This document shows positions 47,472 through 56,402 of a stretch of 64,000 bases of DNA, one piece after another. The position numbers and the translations under genes are program-made. Each line of letters starts with the position of its first letter. Position 1 is the stretch's first letter. Origin of the DNA: Limnovirga soli (GTDB taxonomy: Bacteria > Bacteroidota > Bacteroidia > Chitinophagales > Chitinophagaceae); NCBI RefSeq assembly GCF_013106755.1, contig NZ_WHPF01000017.1, positions 1 to 64,000 of the forward strand, written 5' to 3'. The notes below the pieces were generated by a model, which searched no databases, was not told the DNA's origin, and saw nothing but the letters and a program-made list of their open reading frames with translations.

Positions 47472-47498
47472 GAACCGAGCGTGGCAAGCGGTGATGCC
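47472..47498 (+). repeat. variant dispersed repeat, subfamily 2
   Basis: GAACCGAGCGTGGCAAGCGG then TGATGCC, preceded by GGAACCCC. Partner of 3695-3721. Confidence 0.7.
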
Positions 47499-47606
47499 CA
47501 TACTATTGCAGCTGGTTAACAAATACTTCATTTTAATAATTAAGGTTCTATTATAGGTGGTAATGGCAAAGTTTTTTAAGTGAACTAAACTTCTTTAATT
47601 TGTAAT

Positions 47607-48197
47607 ATGAGATTAATACTTACGGCAATTTTAATGGCTCTTTTCTATGTGGCTTGTAGCCCCGGCACCAAAATGTTTGCAACGGAAACAGAAGCAGGCA
47701 CTGATTTTTCAAAATACAAAACATATGCTCTGTTGCCAACCGATGATACATCATACGCCAAAATGGTGAATAAGCAATTGTTTGAACAATACCTGGCACA
47801 AGCAGGGATTTACCAGATAGAGAAAAAACGACTGGTAAAAGATTCAATACATCCGGATTGTTATTTTAAATACACTATGGTGATGAACAGGAAATACGAA
47901 ACCAATCAGCAATCTCAGTTGGTGTATAAGCCCGAAGTGTATACCCCGGCTTTTGATAATAATGCCCGCATTTATTATTTTAGTTCAGATAACCGCCCCG
48001 TCATTTACAAAGGAAAAATGGAAGTAAGTACTTTTAGAGAAGGTGCATTAATTATTGACATGATTGACGCTGCTACAAAGAATGTTGTTTGGAGAACTTC
48101 TTATACCTATAAGCATGATGAAGCAGCTTTGCCAACACTTAAAACGGCTGTAGATATAATAGTACCTGCTTTGTTTAAAAAATTTCCTGTGAAATAA
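47607..48197 (+). CDS. DUF4136-like lipoprotein
   Basis: 196 residues with a lipoprotein signal ending at Cys17 (ALFYVACSP). The body begins with DFSKYKTYALLPTDDT and ends with IDMIDAATKNVVWRTSYTYK and PALFKKFPVK, the pattern of DUF4136 envelope lipoproteins, whose function is unknown. Anchored in an envelope membrane. Terminated by the hairpin at 48219. It is likely a single-gene transcript. Confidence 0.8.
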   Translation: MRLILTAILMALFYVACSPGTKMFATETEAGTDFSKYKTYALLPTDDTSYAKMVNKQLFEQYLAQAGIYQIEKKRLVKDSIHPDCYFKYTMVMNRKYETNQQSQLVYKPEVYTPAFDNNARIYYFSSDNRPVIYKGKMEVSTFREGALIIDMIDAATKNVVWRTSYTYKHDEAALPTLKTAVDIIVPALFKKFPVK

Positions 48198-48218
48198 AAT
48201 ATAGTAACCTAAAGAATT

Positions 48219-48247
48219 AAAGCTGCTTGAAAGGCAGCTTTTTTTAT
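48219..48247 (+). terminator. rho-independent terminator
   Basis: Stem AAAGCTGC / GCAGCTTT, 7-base loop, followed by T5 and then ATTT. Downstream of the DUF4136 lipoprotein gene. Confidence 0.85.
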
Positions 48248-48303
48248 TTATGTATTTCTTAACTAACTTTTTAACTCCCCTGGTATTAACAAAAAATGCT
48301 TGT

Positions 48304-49008
48304 ATGAAATTGTTTAAACAACTTATGTGGCTAATTATACCTGCTGCTTTCATGTCTGTATCCTGTACCAGTAACGAAATTGGTTTTAGTAAAGATGTAA
48401 ATCCCGAAACGATATTCAGCAGTTATAATATTAATTACGATGAAGGTGATGATAGTGTTAACTGTTTTATGCAGTTTCGTTTTGCCGGCGAAAATGGCAC
48501 CACACTTATTTTAAGCAAGCCCAGTAATATTGCCATAGACGAAAAAATCATAGAGGTAGATAGCTCTACAGCCTTTGGTGCTTTTTATTTGGTGCGTTTT
48601 GGTGTAAATGATTTTAACGGGTCCCATCAAATAGTGTTTACAGATATAAATGGCAAAACCCATACAGAGAATTTTAGCTTTAGCAAAATAAATTGCATAA
48701 CGCCAATACCCGCTGTTGTAACTACTGATTCATTGGCCATTTTGCAGTTCTCAGGCGCAGCTCGCAACGATGAAATTTCCGTGTCCATCTCCGATACTGC
48801 TTCTGCTACCGCAGATATAGAAATTCAGGAAGAAATAAGGAATAATAAAATACAAATTCCCATTGCCCAATTAAATACCCTAAGTAAAGGGCCAATAGAA
48901 ATTAATATTCATATGCATCGAGCCTTGCCATTAAAACATGCTACCAATCAGGGAGGCGAATTTATTATTCAGCAAAACATTACCGTGGCTAAAACCATTT
49001 TGCAATAG
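48304..49008 (+). CDS. hypothetical lipoprotein
   Basis: 234 residues from the ATG at 48304; the signal peptide MKLFKQLMWLIIPAAFMSVS ends at a lipobox Cys21, which decides this start over the in-frame ATG at 48250. The mature part looks like a beta-sandwich protein (ISSYNINYDEG-like and FGVNDFNGSHQIVFTDINGK). No family recognised. It lies in the periplasm or outer membrane. Convergent with the MFS gene downstream, with repeat copy 14 between. Confidence 0.75.
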   Translation: MKLFKQLMWLIIPAAFMSVSCTSNEIGFSKDVNPETIFSSYNINYDEGDDSVNCFMQFRFAGENGTTLILSKPSNIAIDEKIIEVDSSTAFGAFYLVRFGVNDFNGSHQIVFTDINGKTHTENFSFSKINCITPIPAVVTTDSLAILQFSGAARNDEISVSISDTASATADIEIQEEIRNNKIQIPIAQLNTLSKGPIEINIHMHRALPLKHATNQGGEFIIQQNITVAKTILQ

Positions 49009-49044
49009 TTATTGTACCGGGCAATTGATTATTAATGGGACATA

Positions 49045-49064
49045 CTTGCGTCGCACTCTTGTAC
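49045..49064 (-). repeat. dispersed repeat core, copy 14
   Basis: Exact core in reverse orientation. The second block reads TTGCCCGGTACAATAAC on the minus strand at about 49010-49026. Between convergent genes. Confidence 0.9.
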
Positions 49065-49121
49065 AGCAAATCTATAGGCTGCAGATAATGGCTGTAAAGT
49101 TGTAAATGCAATTATTTATTA

Positions 49122-50183
49122 TCAGGCAGCGGTTTTTACCCATTTTCGACTAATAAAAAAATACCATGCAAGTGCAGCCAGTATTCCAATAATGGATACC
49201 AAACCAATGCCTGAATAAGCTATCCTGTTATGCGCAAATACATGTTGTAAATTTTCCGAAGCATATAAAGGAAGCCCCGATATGGCAATAATAGTTCCTA
49301 AACTTAATGCCGCAGCAGTAGCGGGATATTGCGGGGCACTGCTATATAATAATTGCAGGGTAACCGGCACAGAGCTTTGTAAACAAGCTACCCCAAACCC
49401 AAATGCCAGTACATTATTATGACCAATTTGCAATAATATAAATGCTGCTGGTAAACTAAATAACAACCATTTTTTCCATCCAATGGCATCAGCCATAAAA
49501 CCACCAATCCATTTGCCGGTAAATGCACTTAGTCCGGCAACCAATAAACCATAAGGGTAATTAATGGCAAACCCATTTAGTAAGTCAAACAAAAATGAAC
49601 GCAAACACATCATAAACAATAGAAGTATCATTATCATATCATGGCTATCGGGTATATTATTTTGTGAAGCGGTTACTTTATAAACCGGAAACCCATTTTT
49701 TATGATGATTACCAATAAGCCAATCACCAAAAGCATTGGAATTAAAATACTGTAAACAGGTAGCGACCCGCAAAAGCCACCAATGGCAAGACCTGCTACA
49801 CCAGGGGCAGTAAAAATGCCCAATAATGAAAATTTATTTTTATGCAGCATCAGGCAAATACAACCACCCGTTACATGTAAAAGTGCCGATGCAATGCCCG
49901 CCACGCAAATAGCCAGCAGGGGTTGTATAAAAAACAGGGCACAGGCCCCAATTAATAATAGCAACGCATTGATACCAAAAGCTTTTAAATTTTTGTTTTT
50001 ATCCAGCCACATGCCAATGGGTAATTGCCCGCCAAAAGCCAATAGGGCATATAATATCAATGCTGTTACAATTTGGGTATTTTGCATAGTATTAGAAGCG
50101 TAGGCAAGCATAAAGCCAGCCACCCAATCGTTAATGCCATGCGCTATGGCCCAGGAATAAATAATTTTTTTATCTGTCTGCAT
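49122..50183 (-). CDS. MFS-like membrane transporter
   Basis: 353 residues with about ten to twelve hydrophobic segments. The N-terminus (SWAIAHGINDWVAGFMLAY) has a HGxND-like motif in helix 1 and a short basic loop after helix 2 (GMWLDKNKNLKAFG), as in the major facilitator superfamily. It is shorter than the usual 400 residues. The substrate is unknown. It is the last gene of a three-gene minus-strand set with the proteins at 50193 and 50519; the gaps are 9 and 8 bases, so all three are co-transcribed and may form one membrane system. Confidence 0.75.
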   Translation of the reverse strand: MQTDKKIIYSWAIAHGINDWVAGFMLAYASNTMQNTQIVTALILYALLAFGGQLPIGMWLDKNKNLKAFGINALLLLIGACALFFIQPLLAICVAGIASALLHVTGGCICLMLHKNKFSLLGIFTAPGVAGLAIGGFCGSLPVYSILIPMLLVIGLLVIIIKNGFPVYKVTASQNNIPDSHDMIMILLLFMMCLRSFLFDLLNGFAINYPYGLLVAGLSAFTGKWIGGFMADAIGWKKWLLFSLPAAFILLQIGHNNVLAFGFGVACLQSSVPVTLQLLYSSAPQYPATAAALSLGTIIAISGLPLYASENLQHVFAHNRIAYSGIGLVSIIGILAALAWYFFISRKWVKTAA

Positions 50184-50192
50184 CCTGCTGTT

Positions 50193-50510
50193 TTAAAACA
50201 ATGAATTACCGGTTATCAATAAACCAACCCCCAAACTGCAACCGTTGGCAAGTAGCGAAGCCACCCAGGCTTTCCAAACATTGGCACTAAAGAACAATTG
50301 TAATACAATCGCCTCCATTATAAAAACGCCCAGTTCAAGCAGCCACAAGGGTAGGCCAGTATTATCAAATAATACCGTAAACAAAGGCCAGGTAAATAAA
50401 TTAAGTAAAGTATCGGTAAACAGTGCGGTTTTCCATTCAGTCCTGTATATCCATACCACAATAGGCAGTTCCAGTAAAAGTGTATACAGCAGGTATTGTA
50501 AAATTTGCAT
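50193..50510 (-). CDS. small four-helix membrane protein
   Basis: 105 residues, nearly all hydrophobic, with about four membrane segments (LQYLLYTLLLELPIVVWIY, LLNLFTWPLFTVLF, LELGVFIMEAIVLQLFF, WVASLLANGCSLGVGLLI). No family recognised. Middle gene of the three-gene operon, so it probably works with the transporter at 49122 or the single-pass protein at 50519. Confidence 0.75.
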   Translation of the reverse strand: MQILQYLLYTLLLELPIVVWIYRTEWKTALFTDTLLNLFTWPLFTVLFDNTGLPLWLLELGVFIMEAIVLQLFFSANVWKAWVASLLANGCSLGVGLLITGNSLF

Positions 50511-50518
50511 GCAGCGGC

Positions 50519-51049
50519 TTATTCAATATGGCCAATACTGGTTTTCTTTTTCCGCCAAAAAAAGTAAACCACTAAAATAAGTACGGCCACCAGACTTATA
50601 CCTATTAGTATTTCATTTCTTTTCCAGAATTGGCGCACCGATTTGGTAATACCATCCTTCCCTTTACCTGCGTTTTCATTATCACCGGCAAGCGATGTTC
50701 GTGTGGTAGTATACAGTAATTTGTTATCTGCAATGCCTGTAAAAGCAATTCCTAAATTCTCCTGTTCCACTTCACTCAGAAAAATACTATCGGTAAAAAC
50801 TGTACCCAAACTGGCGTAAATAATTATTTCATGTGGTAAACCCTGACTGGCATAAATGGTATACAAAGTGTCTTTAGTAATTACTGAATCGGTATCAAAA
50901 TCCTTTACATGAAGGGTATAATTACCTAAAGCCGAGATATTGGAAAATACAACCCTTATATCCTGACGCCTGTGATTACCTGGCATATCAGCCAATGCAG
51001 AAAGGGTAATAAATAACAAAAGAACCCCATAAAATTTCCTTACGTTCAT
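50519..51049 (-). CDS. hypothetical exported single-pass membrane protein
   Basis: 176 residues. A signal peptide (MNVRKFYGVLLLFITLSALA) is followed by an extracytoplasmic beta-rich domain of about 125 residues (RVVFSNISALGNYTLHVKDF) and a C-terminal membrane helix (ILIGISLVAVLILVVYFFW) with a short basic tail. First gene of the operon. No family recognised. The order exported domain, membrane protein and transporter suggests a ligand-capture role, but this is only inference. Confidence 0.75.
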   Translation of the reverse strand: MNVRKFYGVLLLFITLSALADMPGNHRRQDIRVVFSNISALGNYTLHVKDFDTDSVITKDTLYTIYASQGLPHEIIIYASLGTVFTDSIFLSEVEQENLGIAFTGIADNKLLYTTTRTSLAGDNENAGKGKDGITKSVRQFWKRNEILIGISLVAVLILVVYFFWRKKKTSIGHIE

Positions 51050-51072
51050 TGTTGTTTGGTTTGAACAAGAAT

Positions 51073-51090
51073 AATTTGCCTATGCAAATT
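51073..51090. promoter_or_regulatory. inverted repeat upstream of the three-gene operon
   Basis: AATTTGC-CTAT-GCAAATT, a perfect 7-bp inverted repeat 24 bases before the start of the gene at 50519-51049. The position would suit an operator. The rest of the 312-bp divergent region (51050-51361) is A+T-rich with nothing else supportable. Confidence 0.35.
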
Positions 51091-51361
51091 TTATATTAAG
51101 ATAGAGAGATTTTTTATTTATTTGGTATTTATTATTTCCCGGCCTGTCTCTTGTCCCGCTTCCAAAAACCAAACACAAACCCCTTTTTCAAATGTTTACA
51201 GCCTTCAAAAAACGGTTAAGAAGTACAATTTTTCTATTGCTACGTATAAGTTTTAATAATATATCCCCATTCTGTTATTAACAACCTAATATTCTTAATA
51301 TTTGCCATTATTTAAAAAATTACTCAGTTAGTATTAAGAAATTTTAGCAGCACAGATATCC

Positions 51362-51742
51362 ATGGAAGTATTGATTAAAATATTCAGGTTTGGTATTGTT
51401 GGCCTAACGGGTATGGTGCTCGATTTTGCCATTACCTGGGTACTCAAAGAAAAACTTACAATAAATAAATATATTGCCAACATTATGGGCTTCGTGGTAG
51501 CCGCTATCAATAATTTTTATATTAATTATATTTGGACGTTTAACGCCTCCTCAACCAATATGCAATTGGATTTTGTAAAATTCTTTGTATTTGCTTTAAT
51601 TGGGTTGGCATTAAACAGTGCATTACTATTTCTTTTTCATGAGAAATACAAAGTGCATTTTTACCTGGCCAAAGCACTTGCCATTATTTGTGTATTTGCC
51701 TGGAACTTTACAACAAATTATTTTTTCAATTTTCATTCCTGA
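51362..51742 (+). CDS. GtrA family membrane protein
   Basis: 126 residues with four membrane segments (FRFGIVGLTGMVLDFAITWV, NIMGFVVAAINNFYINYIWTF and two more), the usual size and pattern of GtrA. Such proteins are thought to help flip undecaprenyl-linked sugars for surface polysaccharide decoration. The stop is 2 bases before the start of the GT39 glycosyltransferase gene, so the two act as a pair. Confidence 0.9.
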   Translation: MEVLIKIFRFGIVGLTGMVLDFAITWVLKEKLTINKYIANIMGFVVAAINNFYINYIWTFNASSTNMQLDFVKFFVFALIGLALNSALLFLFHEKYKVHFYLAKALAIICVFAWNFTTNYFFNFHS

Positions 51743-51744
51743 AA

Positions 51745-53298
51745 ATGATCTATAAAAAGCGGGTACTCATTCTCATCTTTCTAACAATGCTTATCAGGCT
51801 TTTTATAGCCAATTATCTCGAGTTGGGTAACGACGAAGTGTATTATTGGACCTACGCTTTACACCTCCAAATGAATTATTTCGATCATCCGCCCATCATT
51901 GCCCTGCTTCTAAGGTTAACTACGCTTAACCTTCATTTTCAACAGGAAATTTTTCTGCGTCTCGGTGCCATATTGGGTGCGGCCGCCGGTACCTGGCTTA
52001 GTTATTCCATAGGTACCAAAATCCGTAACGAAAGAACCGGCTGGTTTGCAGCACTGCTATACAACACCTGTGTGTACAGCTCTGTAATTGCCGGTTTATT
52101 TATCCTGCCCGATAGTCCACAGGTAGTTTTCTGGTTACTATGTATCAGGCTGGCCTTAGCATTTGTACCCCAAACCAATAAAGCAATGCCCTCCCTAACA
52201 ACATGGGTATTGTGGGGGCTGTGCACCGGCTTATGCATTATGTGCAAAGTGCACGGTATATTTTTATGGCTTGGGGCGGGTTTATATATACTCGTATACA
52301 ACCGGCAATTATTAATGCAAAAAGGTCTCTACCTATCGGCAATAATTACAGCAGCCGTAATAAGCCCAATATTTATTTGGAACTGGCAAAACAATTTTAT
52401 AACCTGGCTGTACCACAGCCAGCGGGTGGCGGTACACACCATCAGTTTCGATAAAGACAGTTTTATACAGGCCATCACCGGCCAAATTGCATACAATAAT
52501 CCATTAAACTTTATTGTCATCATCCTGGCCATCATCTATATCCGTAAGCAACAATTATTATCGGCCGGTATAACATCCATGCTCTTATTTTTATCACTGC
52601 CAATCATCATTACAGTAACAGCTGCGGCTATGTTTAATTCCGTTTTACCACATTGGAGTGGCCCCGGCTTTATTACCCTCCAGTTTATTGCAGCCGCCTA
52701 TCTCGATGTTAAATCTACTGCCGCCTGTGTAGTACCCAAATTTGTAAAATATGCTACAGGCTGTATCATGTTTGTAATAAGTGCAGGCTTTTTGTTTATC
52801 TCTTATTATCCGGGTACTATTGGCAGTAAAAATAAAAACATATTGGGCGATGGCGATTTTACCCTCGACCTCTACGGCTGGCAACCCATGGGCGATAGTA
52901 TTCGCAATTATATCAATCAGCCCGCCGTACAGCCCCAAATACCCGCCAACCGCACCATTGTTTGCAACAAATGGTATCCCGCCGCCCATATAGATTATTA
53001 TATTGCCCGCACCAACCAAATGCAGGTAATTGGCGTAGGTAATTTTACCGATTTGCACCAATACGTATGGTTAAACCAGCAGCGTAACAATTTAAAATTG
53101 GGCGATAGCGCCCTTTGCATCGTGCCCAGCAATTACATGATCCCCATGCCCGATACTTATTTGCCCTATTTCTCCACCGTGCGTTTATTACATAGCTTTC
53201 AAATAACACGGGAGCAGGCCGCTGTGCGTTATTTCAACCTCTATTTACTCACCGGTTTTAAAAATACCGACGAAGCGCATACCCTCTCCGTAAACTAA
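51745..53298 (+). CDS. GT39/ArnT-like membrane glycosyltransferase
   Basis: 517 residues from the ATG at 51745; the in-frame ATG at 51688 overlaps the GtrA gene and is less likely. The first membrane helix leads to the catalytic loop ELGNDEVYYWTY with Asp30-Glu31, as in PMT and ArnT enzymes, and the DHPP motif follows (MNYFDHPPIIALLLR). About ten to twelve membrane helices and a C-terminal periplasmic domain of about 150 residues. It should transfer a sugar from a lipid carrier to lipid A, a glycan or a protein. Co-transcribed with GtrA. Confidence 0.92.
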   Translation: MIYKKRVLILIFLTMLIRLFIANYLELGNDEVYYWTYALHLQMNYFDHPPIIALLLRLTTLNLHFQQEIFLRLGAILGAAAGTWLSYSIGTKIRNERTGWFAALLYNTCVYSSVIAGLFILPDSPQVVFWLLCIRLALAFVPQTNKAMPSLTTWVLWGLCTGLCIMCKVHGIFLWLGAGLYILVYNRQLLMQKGLYLSAIITAAVISPIFIWNWQNNFITWLYHSQRVAVHTISFDKDSFIQAITGQIAYNNPLNFIVIILAIIYIRKQQLLSAGITSMLLFLSLPIIITVTAAAMFNSVLPHWSGPGFITLQFIAAAYLDVKSTAACVVPKFVKYATGCIMFVISAGFLFISYYPGTIGSKNKNILGDGDFTLDLYGWQPMGDSIRNYINQPAVQPQIPANRTIVCNKWYPAAHIDYYIARTNQMQVIGVGNFTDLHQYVWLNQQRNNLKLGDSALCIVPSNYMIPMPDTYLPYFSTVRLLHSFQITREQAAVRYFNLYLLTGFKNTDEAHTLSVN

Positions 53299-53526
53299 TC
53301 AGGCAAACAAAAACAGCAGCAAATTTATTAGCCCGGCATATACCCATTGGGCATCGCCGCTTGCGTCGCACTCTTGTACGTTCGGGGCTTTATGCAGCTT
53401 TTCCAAGGCATAAACTAAAGCCATTGCATCCTCACAACTAATTTGTTGCAGGGTCTCCTTGTGTGCGTTGGAACTTGTTACCGGAAATGCGTTTGCTAAG
53501 GCAATGGTACGCTTCACTGCAAACAC
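53299..53526 (-). CDS. doubtful small ORF embedded in a long repeat
   Basis: 75 residues (MFAVKRTIALANAFPVTSSN at the start). Its middle, ECDASGDAQW, is simply the dispersed repeat core translated, and the frame ends in a hydrophobic tail. A decayed relative of the same DNA lies at 57077-57345. It could be a real small protein built around the repeat, or repeat DNA that happens to be open. Confidence 0.3.
   Translation of the reverse strand: MFAVKRTIALANAFPVTSSNAHKETLQQISCEDAMALVYALEKLHKAPNVQECDASGDAQWVYAGLINLLLFLFA
53325..53520. repeat. long repeat unit containing the core, copy 1
   Basis: From TTATTAGCCCGGCATATACC to the sequence around TTGCTAAGGCAATGG it matches 57077-57345, except for internal changes there. 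It contains core copy 15. Confidence 0.7.
53360..53379 (-). repeat. dispersed repeat core, copy 15
   Basis: Exact core in reverse orientation with full flanks: GGCATCGCCG before it and GTTCGGGG after it. The second block is TTATTAGCCCGGCAT at 53325-53339. Confidence 0.92.
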
Positions 53527-53644
53527 TTAGCAGCATACTTACGCAAGAATAGGGAAATCAGGGCCAACGAACCGCAGCGTCCCTTCCGCACACAAAGCTA
53601 TTTAAGAAGACTTTGCGGAGAAGGAAACAACGGAAGTGTGTAAT

Positions 53645-54115
53645 CTAATCTTCAATTGAAAGCGCATTTTTTATTTTTAAATCCATCCCATATTTCAAAC
53701 CCGTATATTCATTTATTGCAATTTTTATTCCTGACTTTGTTTTGATACTATTTAAAAAAGGTAATGCATAATTTACAATTAGATCTTCAATGATGGTTTC
53801 TCTTTCACCTTTGACAAACTCATTATTTTCTAAATCAAAAGCTTTTTTAACCAAGTCTTTTTGAGCCAAATCACTAATGCTGTAAATCAAATTGTATTTG
53901 TAATATTTAGGAAATTCGTCTTCACCTTCATATATTTCTTTTAAAAAACACCCCATAACATGTCCATAATACCCTCCATAGGGAGATTTAGCTGCAGCAA
54001 AAAAACAGATACAATCATCTGTATGCAAATACCATGTTTCCTTTTTTTTTATGAACCCTAGTGGGCTTAAAATTGAATCGATTAATTTGTAAAAATCTTT
54101 TTGATTAATAATCAT
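53645..54115 (-). CDS. DUF4304-like protein
   Basis: 156 residues, cytoplasmic. The opening INQKDFYKLIDSILSPLGFI, then KKKETWYLHTDD, matches the DUF4304 pattern (a short N-terminal helix, LGF, then KxxTWY). Members are often found among immunity proteins of polymorphic toxin loci, from general knowledge of these gene neighbourhoods, but their function is not established. No toxin gene is adjacent here. It is the first of the accessory minus-strand genes. Confidence 0.7.
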   Translation of the reverse strand: MIINQKDFYKLIDSILSPLGFIKKKETWYLHTDDCICFFAAAKSPYGGYYGHVMGCFLKEIYEGEDEFPKYYKYNLIYSISDLAQKDLVKKAFDLENNEFVKGERETIIEDLIVNYALPFLNSIKTKSGIKIAINEYTGLKYGMDLKIKNALSIED

Positions 54116-54311
54116 GAATTAAGGCGTTTTTGGTGTTTGAAGTTCCTACGTTGTTAAGGATGTTCCAATAGGCATCCTGAACTGTAAATAAATACCCTTT
54201 TAAAAAGGGACGTACTAGCAGCATTAAAATCAATATGCTATTGTATTATAATCCTATTTACAATGTTAATGCTCCCAGTTAACTCCTTTCACAGAAAGGT
54301 ATTTATTATAA

Positions 54312-54342
54312 GTTCCAGGTCACCCTTTGGAAGACCTGGAAC
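54312..54342. terminator. inverted repeat
   Basis: Stem GTTCCAGGTC / GACCTGGAAC with an 11-base loop, 60 bases downstream of the lipoprotein gene at 54402 (minus strand). No T-run follows. A terminator or repeat palindrome. Confidence 0.45.
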
Positions 54343-54401
54343 AACGGAGTTTGTGTTTCCCCTAATAATTACTTGAAGGCGTAACATTGGCAGCAGTTTT
54401 T

Positions 54402-54920
54402 TTACTCGCCTTGGTGTATCCAGATATAGTTTTTTCCTGTCCAGTATATAATACCACCTGCGATTGGGGCGCCATCTTCATATTGTGCTGCCATTATTCC
54501 AGTGTGTGCTAATAATATCTCTTTGCCACCAATAATGTCTCCTGTTTCGTGGTCAAATTGTGTTTCAAAAACTGTTTTTTCTTTGTAAAGCTCCCAATTG
54601 TCTATCCAGTTGAAATCTTTTCCACCATTACCAAAATTTGTGCCCGCACCAAAAACATAAAATGCATTTGAGCTATTATGTATTAATAGAATACCTTTTT
54701 TATTGGTTGATTTTTCACTAATACTTAGTGCGATGTCTATTGTACCGTCTCCATTGAAGTCGGCTTCTATAAAAGATGGTTTTAAAAAACTGTCTAACTG
54801 GTATTTTTTATCGAGACCTTTTTCGTTAAAGGTTTTCATATACCAGGGAATATTCGATTTTGTTTCTGTACATCCGGCGAGTAACAAAACAATGAAGGAT
54901 ATGATTATTAGTGGTTTCAT
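54402..54920 (-). CDS. hypothetical lipoprotein with FG-GAP-like motif
   Basis: 172 residues with a lipobox at Cys17 (IVLLLAGCTE). The motif ADFNGDGTIDIALSIS resembles a calcium-binding FG-GAP/VCBS loop. The rest (GAGTNFGNGGKDFNWIDNW, WTGKNYIWIHQGE) is repeated in style to small exported Bacteroidota proteins of unknown role. Seventeen bases or so upstream of its start lies repeat A, which may hold its promoter. Confidence 0.75.
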   Translation of the reverse strand: MKPLIIISFIVLLLAGCTETKSNIPWYMKTFNEKGLDKKYQLDSFLKPSFIEADFNGDGTIDIALSISEKSTNKKGILLIHNSSNAFYVFGAGTNFGNGGKDFNWIDNWELYKEKTVFETQFDHETGDIIGGKEILLAHTGIMAAQYEDGAPIAGGIIYWTGKNYIWIHQGE

Positions 54921-54932
54921 AAAATTGATGCT

Positions 54933-54980
54933 AACTCATAAATAGCCGAACTAAATACCCTTTCTCAAAAAATGAGTTCT
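54933..54980 (-). repeat. accessory-region repeat A (possible promoter)
   Basis: Minus strand: ATTTTTTGAGAAAGGG, then TATTTAGTTCGGCTATTTAT. TTG and TATTTATG are spaced 21 bases, near the Bacteroidota promoter layout. The flanks AACTCAT and ATGAGTT form an inverted repeat. Lies 12 bases upstream of the lipoprotein start. Confidence 0.6.
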
Positions 54981-55040
54981 ACTCCCACTTTAGGATGCAG
55001 CGGTGCGAAATCTCCCTTGTTTACTAGACATTTGGCAGAT

Positions 55041-56210
55041 TTATTTCTCGCTGTTTATAAGTTCCCAAATTTTGTCGTTATAATTTGCTTTTGTAATTCC
55101 TGTCAATTTTTCAAGTGTTGTATAATATTTTTCGTTTCCTTTTTCAAATTTTCCACAGGTTAATAATTCCCAAACGCCTTCAAACCCTTTTTCTTTTTCT
55201 ATTTTCTTCACCAACAAAGCGTTTACAATATTGTCGGCTGAATTTGGGTAATTTCCTGTCTTAAAAGAAATTGGCGTTTCTTTTATTTCAGTCCAATTTG
55301 TATTTTTATTACTTGCAATTTGTTCTTTAAATGCTTTGAAGATTTCTTGCCAGCTCAAACCCCAGCTTCCCCCATAAATATAAGCACAACCTTCATCCAC
55401 TGGCTTATTCACCTGACTTCGTGAAATAACCAAGCTTAATCTTTCGTGCCATAAGTCGTGTGGGTCAAATTCGTTAAAACTTGAGTTATTGTTGCCTAAA
55501 ACAATTAGCTTTTTGTCTCCTAATGAAGAGCTCCAAACACTTTGTATTCTTCCATTGTAATCAGACTTATAATCAACCCCAATTAATTTTTGTAGTTCAA
55601 TAATATTATCAGTACAATAATAGTCAGTTATTTTATTAGTTGCCTTTAGTTTCAAGTCAAAAGAAGTAGCCAATTTATTGAATTCTTTAACTTTCTCTTT
55701 GTTGATGGTAGTTTGATAATGGAAAACATTGTTTCCTGCTTTTTCAATTTTCCAATTTTTAGTGTTCCTGAGTAGTGGGGAAGAATATTGAAAGGTATTA
55801 TTTATTTTGTGAGCAATAAATTCAAAACTTGTTCTCAAATATGATAAGTTTTCGAATGTTCCAATATACGATACTTGCAAGAGATATTGATTTTCTTTCA
55901 ATGCTACAACATTTGTCAAATATGGCTTATAGAAGTAATCATCTTTATATTTCTCACTTTTTTCTATATTGTTTACCTCGTCAAGCAAAATAAATGTTTC
56001 TACTTTTTCGGTCTCTAAAACTAATTTATTTTCATCGTTTGGTTTTTGAGCAGCATTTAAAAACTCATTCAATGTTGAAATCAAAAGTTTGCTTTCAATA
56101 CTGTCTTTTGGCAAAACTATATTTGGGTTTATTCTTACAGGATTTGTTTGTGCTTTTACGCTAAGTAGCGCAATTAAAAATGTCAGTGTTAGAAAATATT
56201 TGATTATCAT
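55041..56210 (-). CDS. exported metallopeptidase-like protein
   Basis: 389 residues with a signal peptide (YFLTLTFLIALLSVKAQ). Around residue 253 it reads FDPHDLWHERLSLV, a HxxxH pair like the zinc motif HExxH but with Asp in place of Glu, followed about 20 residues later by DEGCAYIYGG, which fits the third-ligand position of gluzincin peptidases. The C-terminus LEKLTGITKANYNDKIWELI also fits that kind of helical domain. I infer a peptidase-like fold whose activity may be changed or lost. Repeat B lies upstream of its start. Confidence 0.65.
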   Translation of the reverse strand: MIIKYFLTLTFLIALLSVKAQTNPVRINPNIVLPKDSIESKLLISTLNEFLNAAQKPNDENKLVLETEKVETFILLDEVNNIEKSEKYKDDYFYKPYLTNVVALKENQYLLQVSYIGTFENLSYLRTSFEFIAHKINNTFQYSSPLLRNTKNWKIEKAGNNVFHYQTTINKEKVKEFNKLATSFDLKLKATNKITDYYCTDNIIELQKLIGVDYKSDYNGRIQSVWSSSLGDKKLIVLGNNNSSFNEFDPHDLWHERLSLVISRSQVNKPVDEGCAYIYGGSWGLSWQEIFKAFKEQIASNKNTNWTEIKETPISFKTGNYPNSADNIVNALLVKKIEKEKGFEGVWELLTCGKFEKGNEKYYTTLEKLTGITKANYNDKIWELINSEK

Positions 56211-56272
56211 ATTTTATTATTGGTTAAAATTTATGGAGTTTATCTGGTTCTGCAAATCTTGCCACTAATCCG

Positions 56273-56314
56273 AAAATAGCCGAATTAAATACCTTTTCCC
56301 AAAAAATGAGTTCT
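56273..56314 (-). repeat. accessory-region repeat B (possible promoter)
   Basis: Minus strand: CATTTTTTGGGAAAAGG, then TATTTAATTCGGCTATTTTC. About 63 bases upstream of the metallopeptidase-like gene. Confidence 0.6.
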
Positions 56315-56402
56315 CCACCTGATGGGTGATTAAAGGAGCGAAATACCCCTTGCTTACTCCACTGAAGCCAATGATTTAAGAAAATTTATACTTCGATCCT
56401 AA

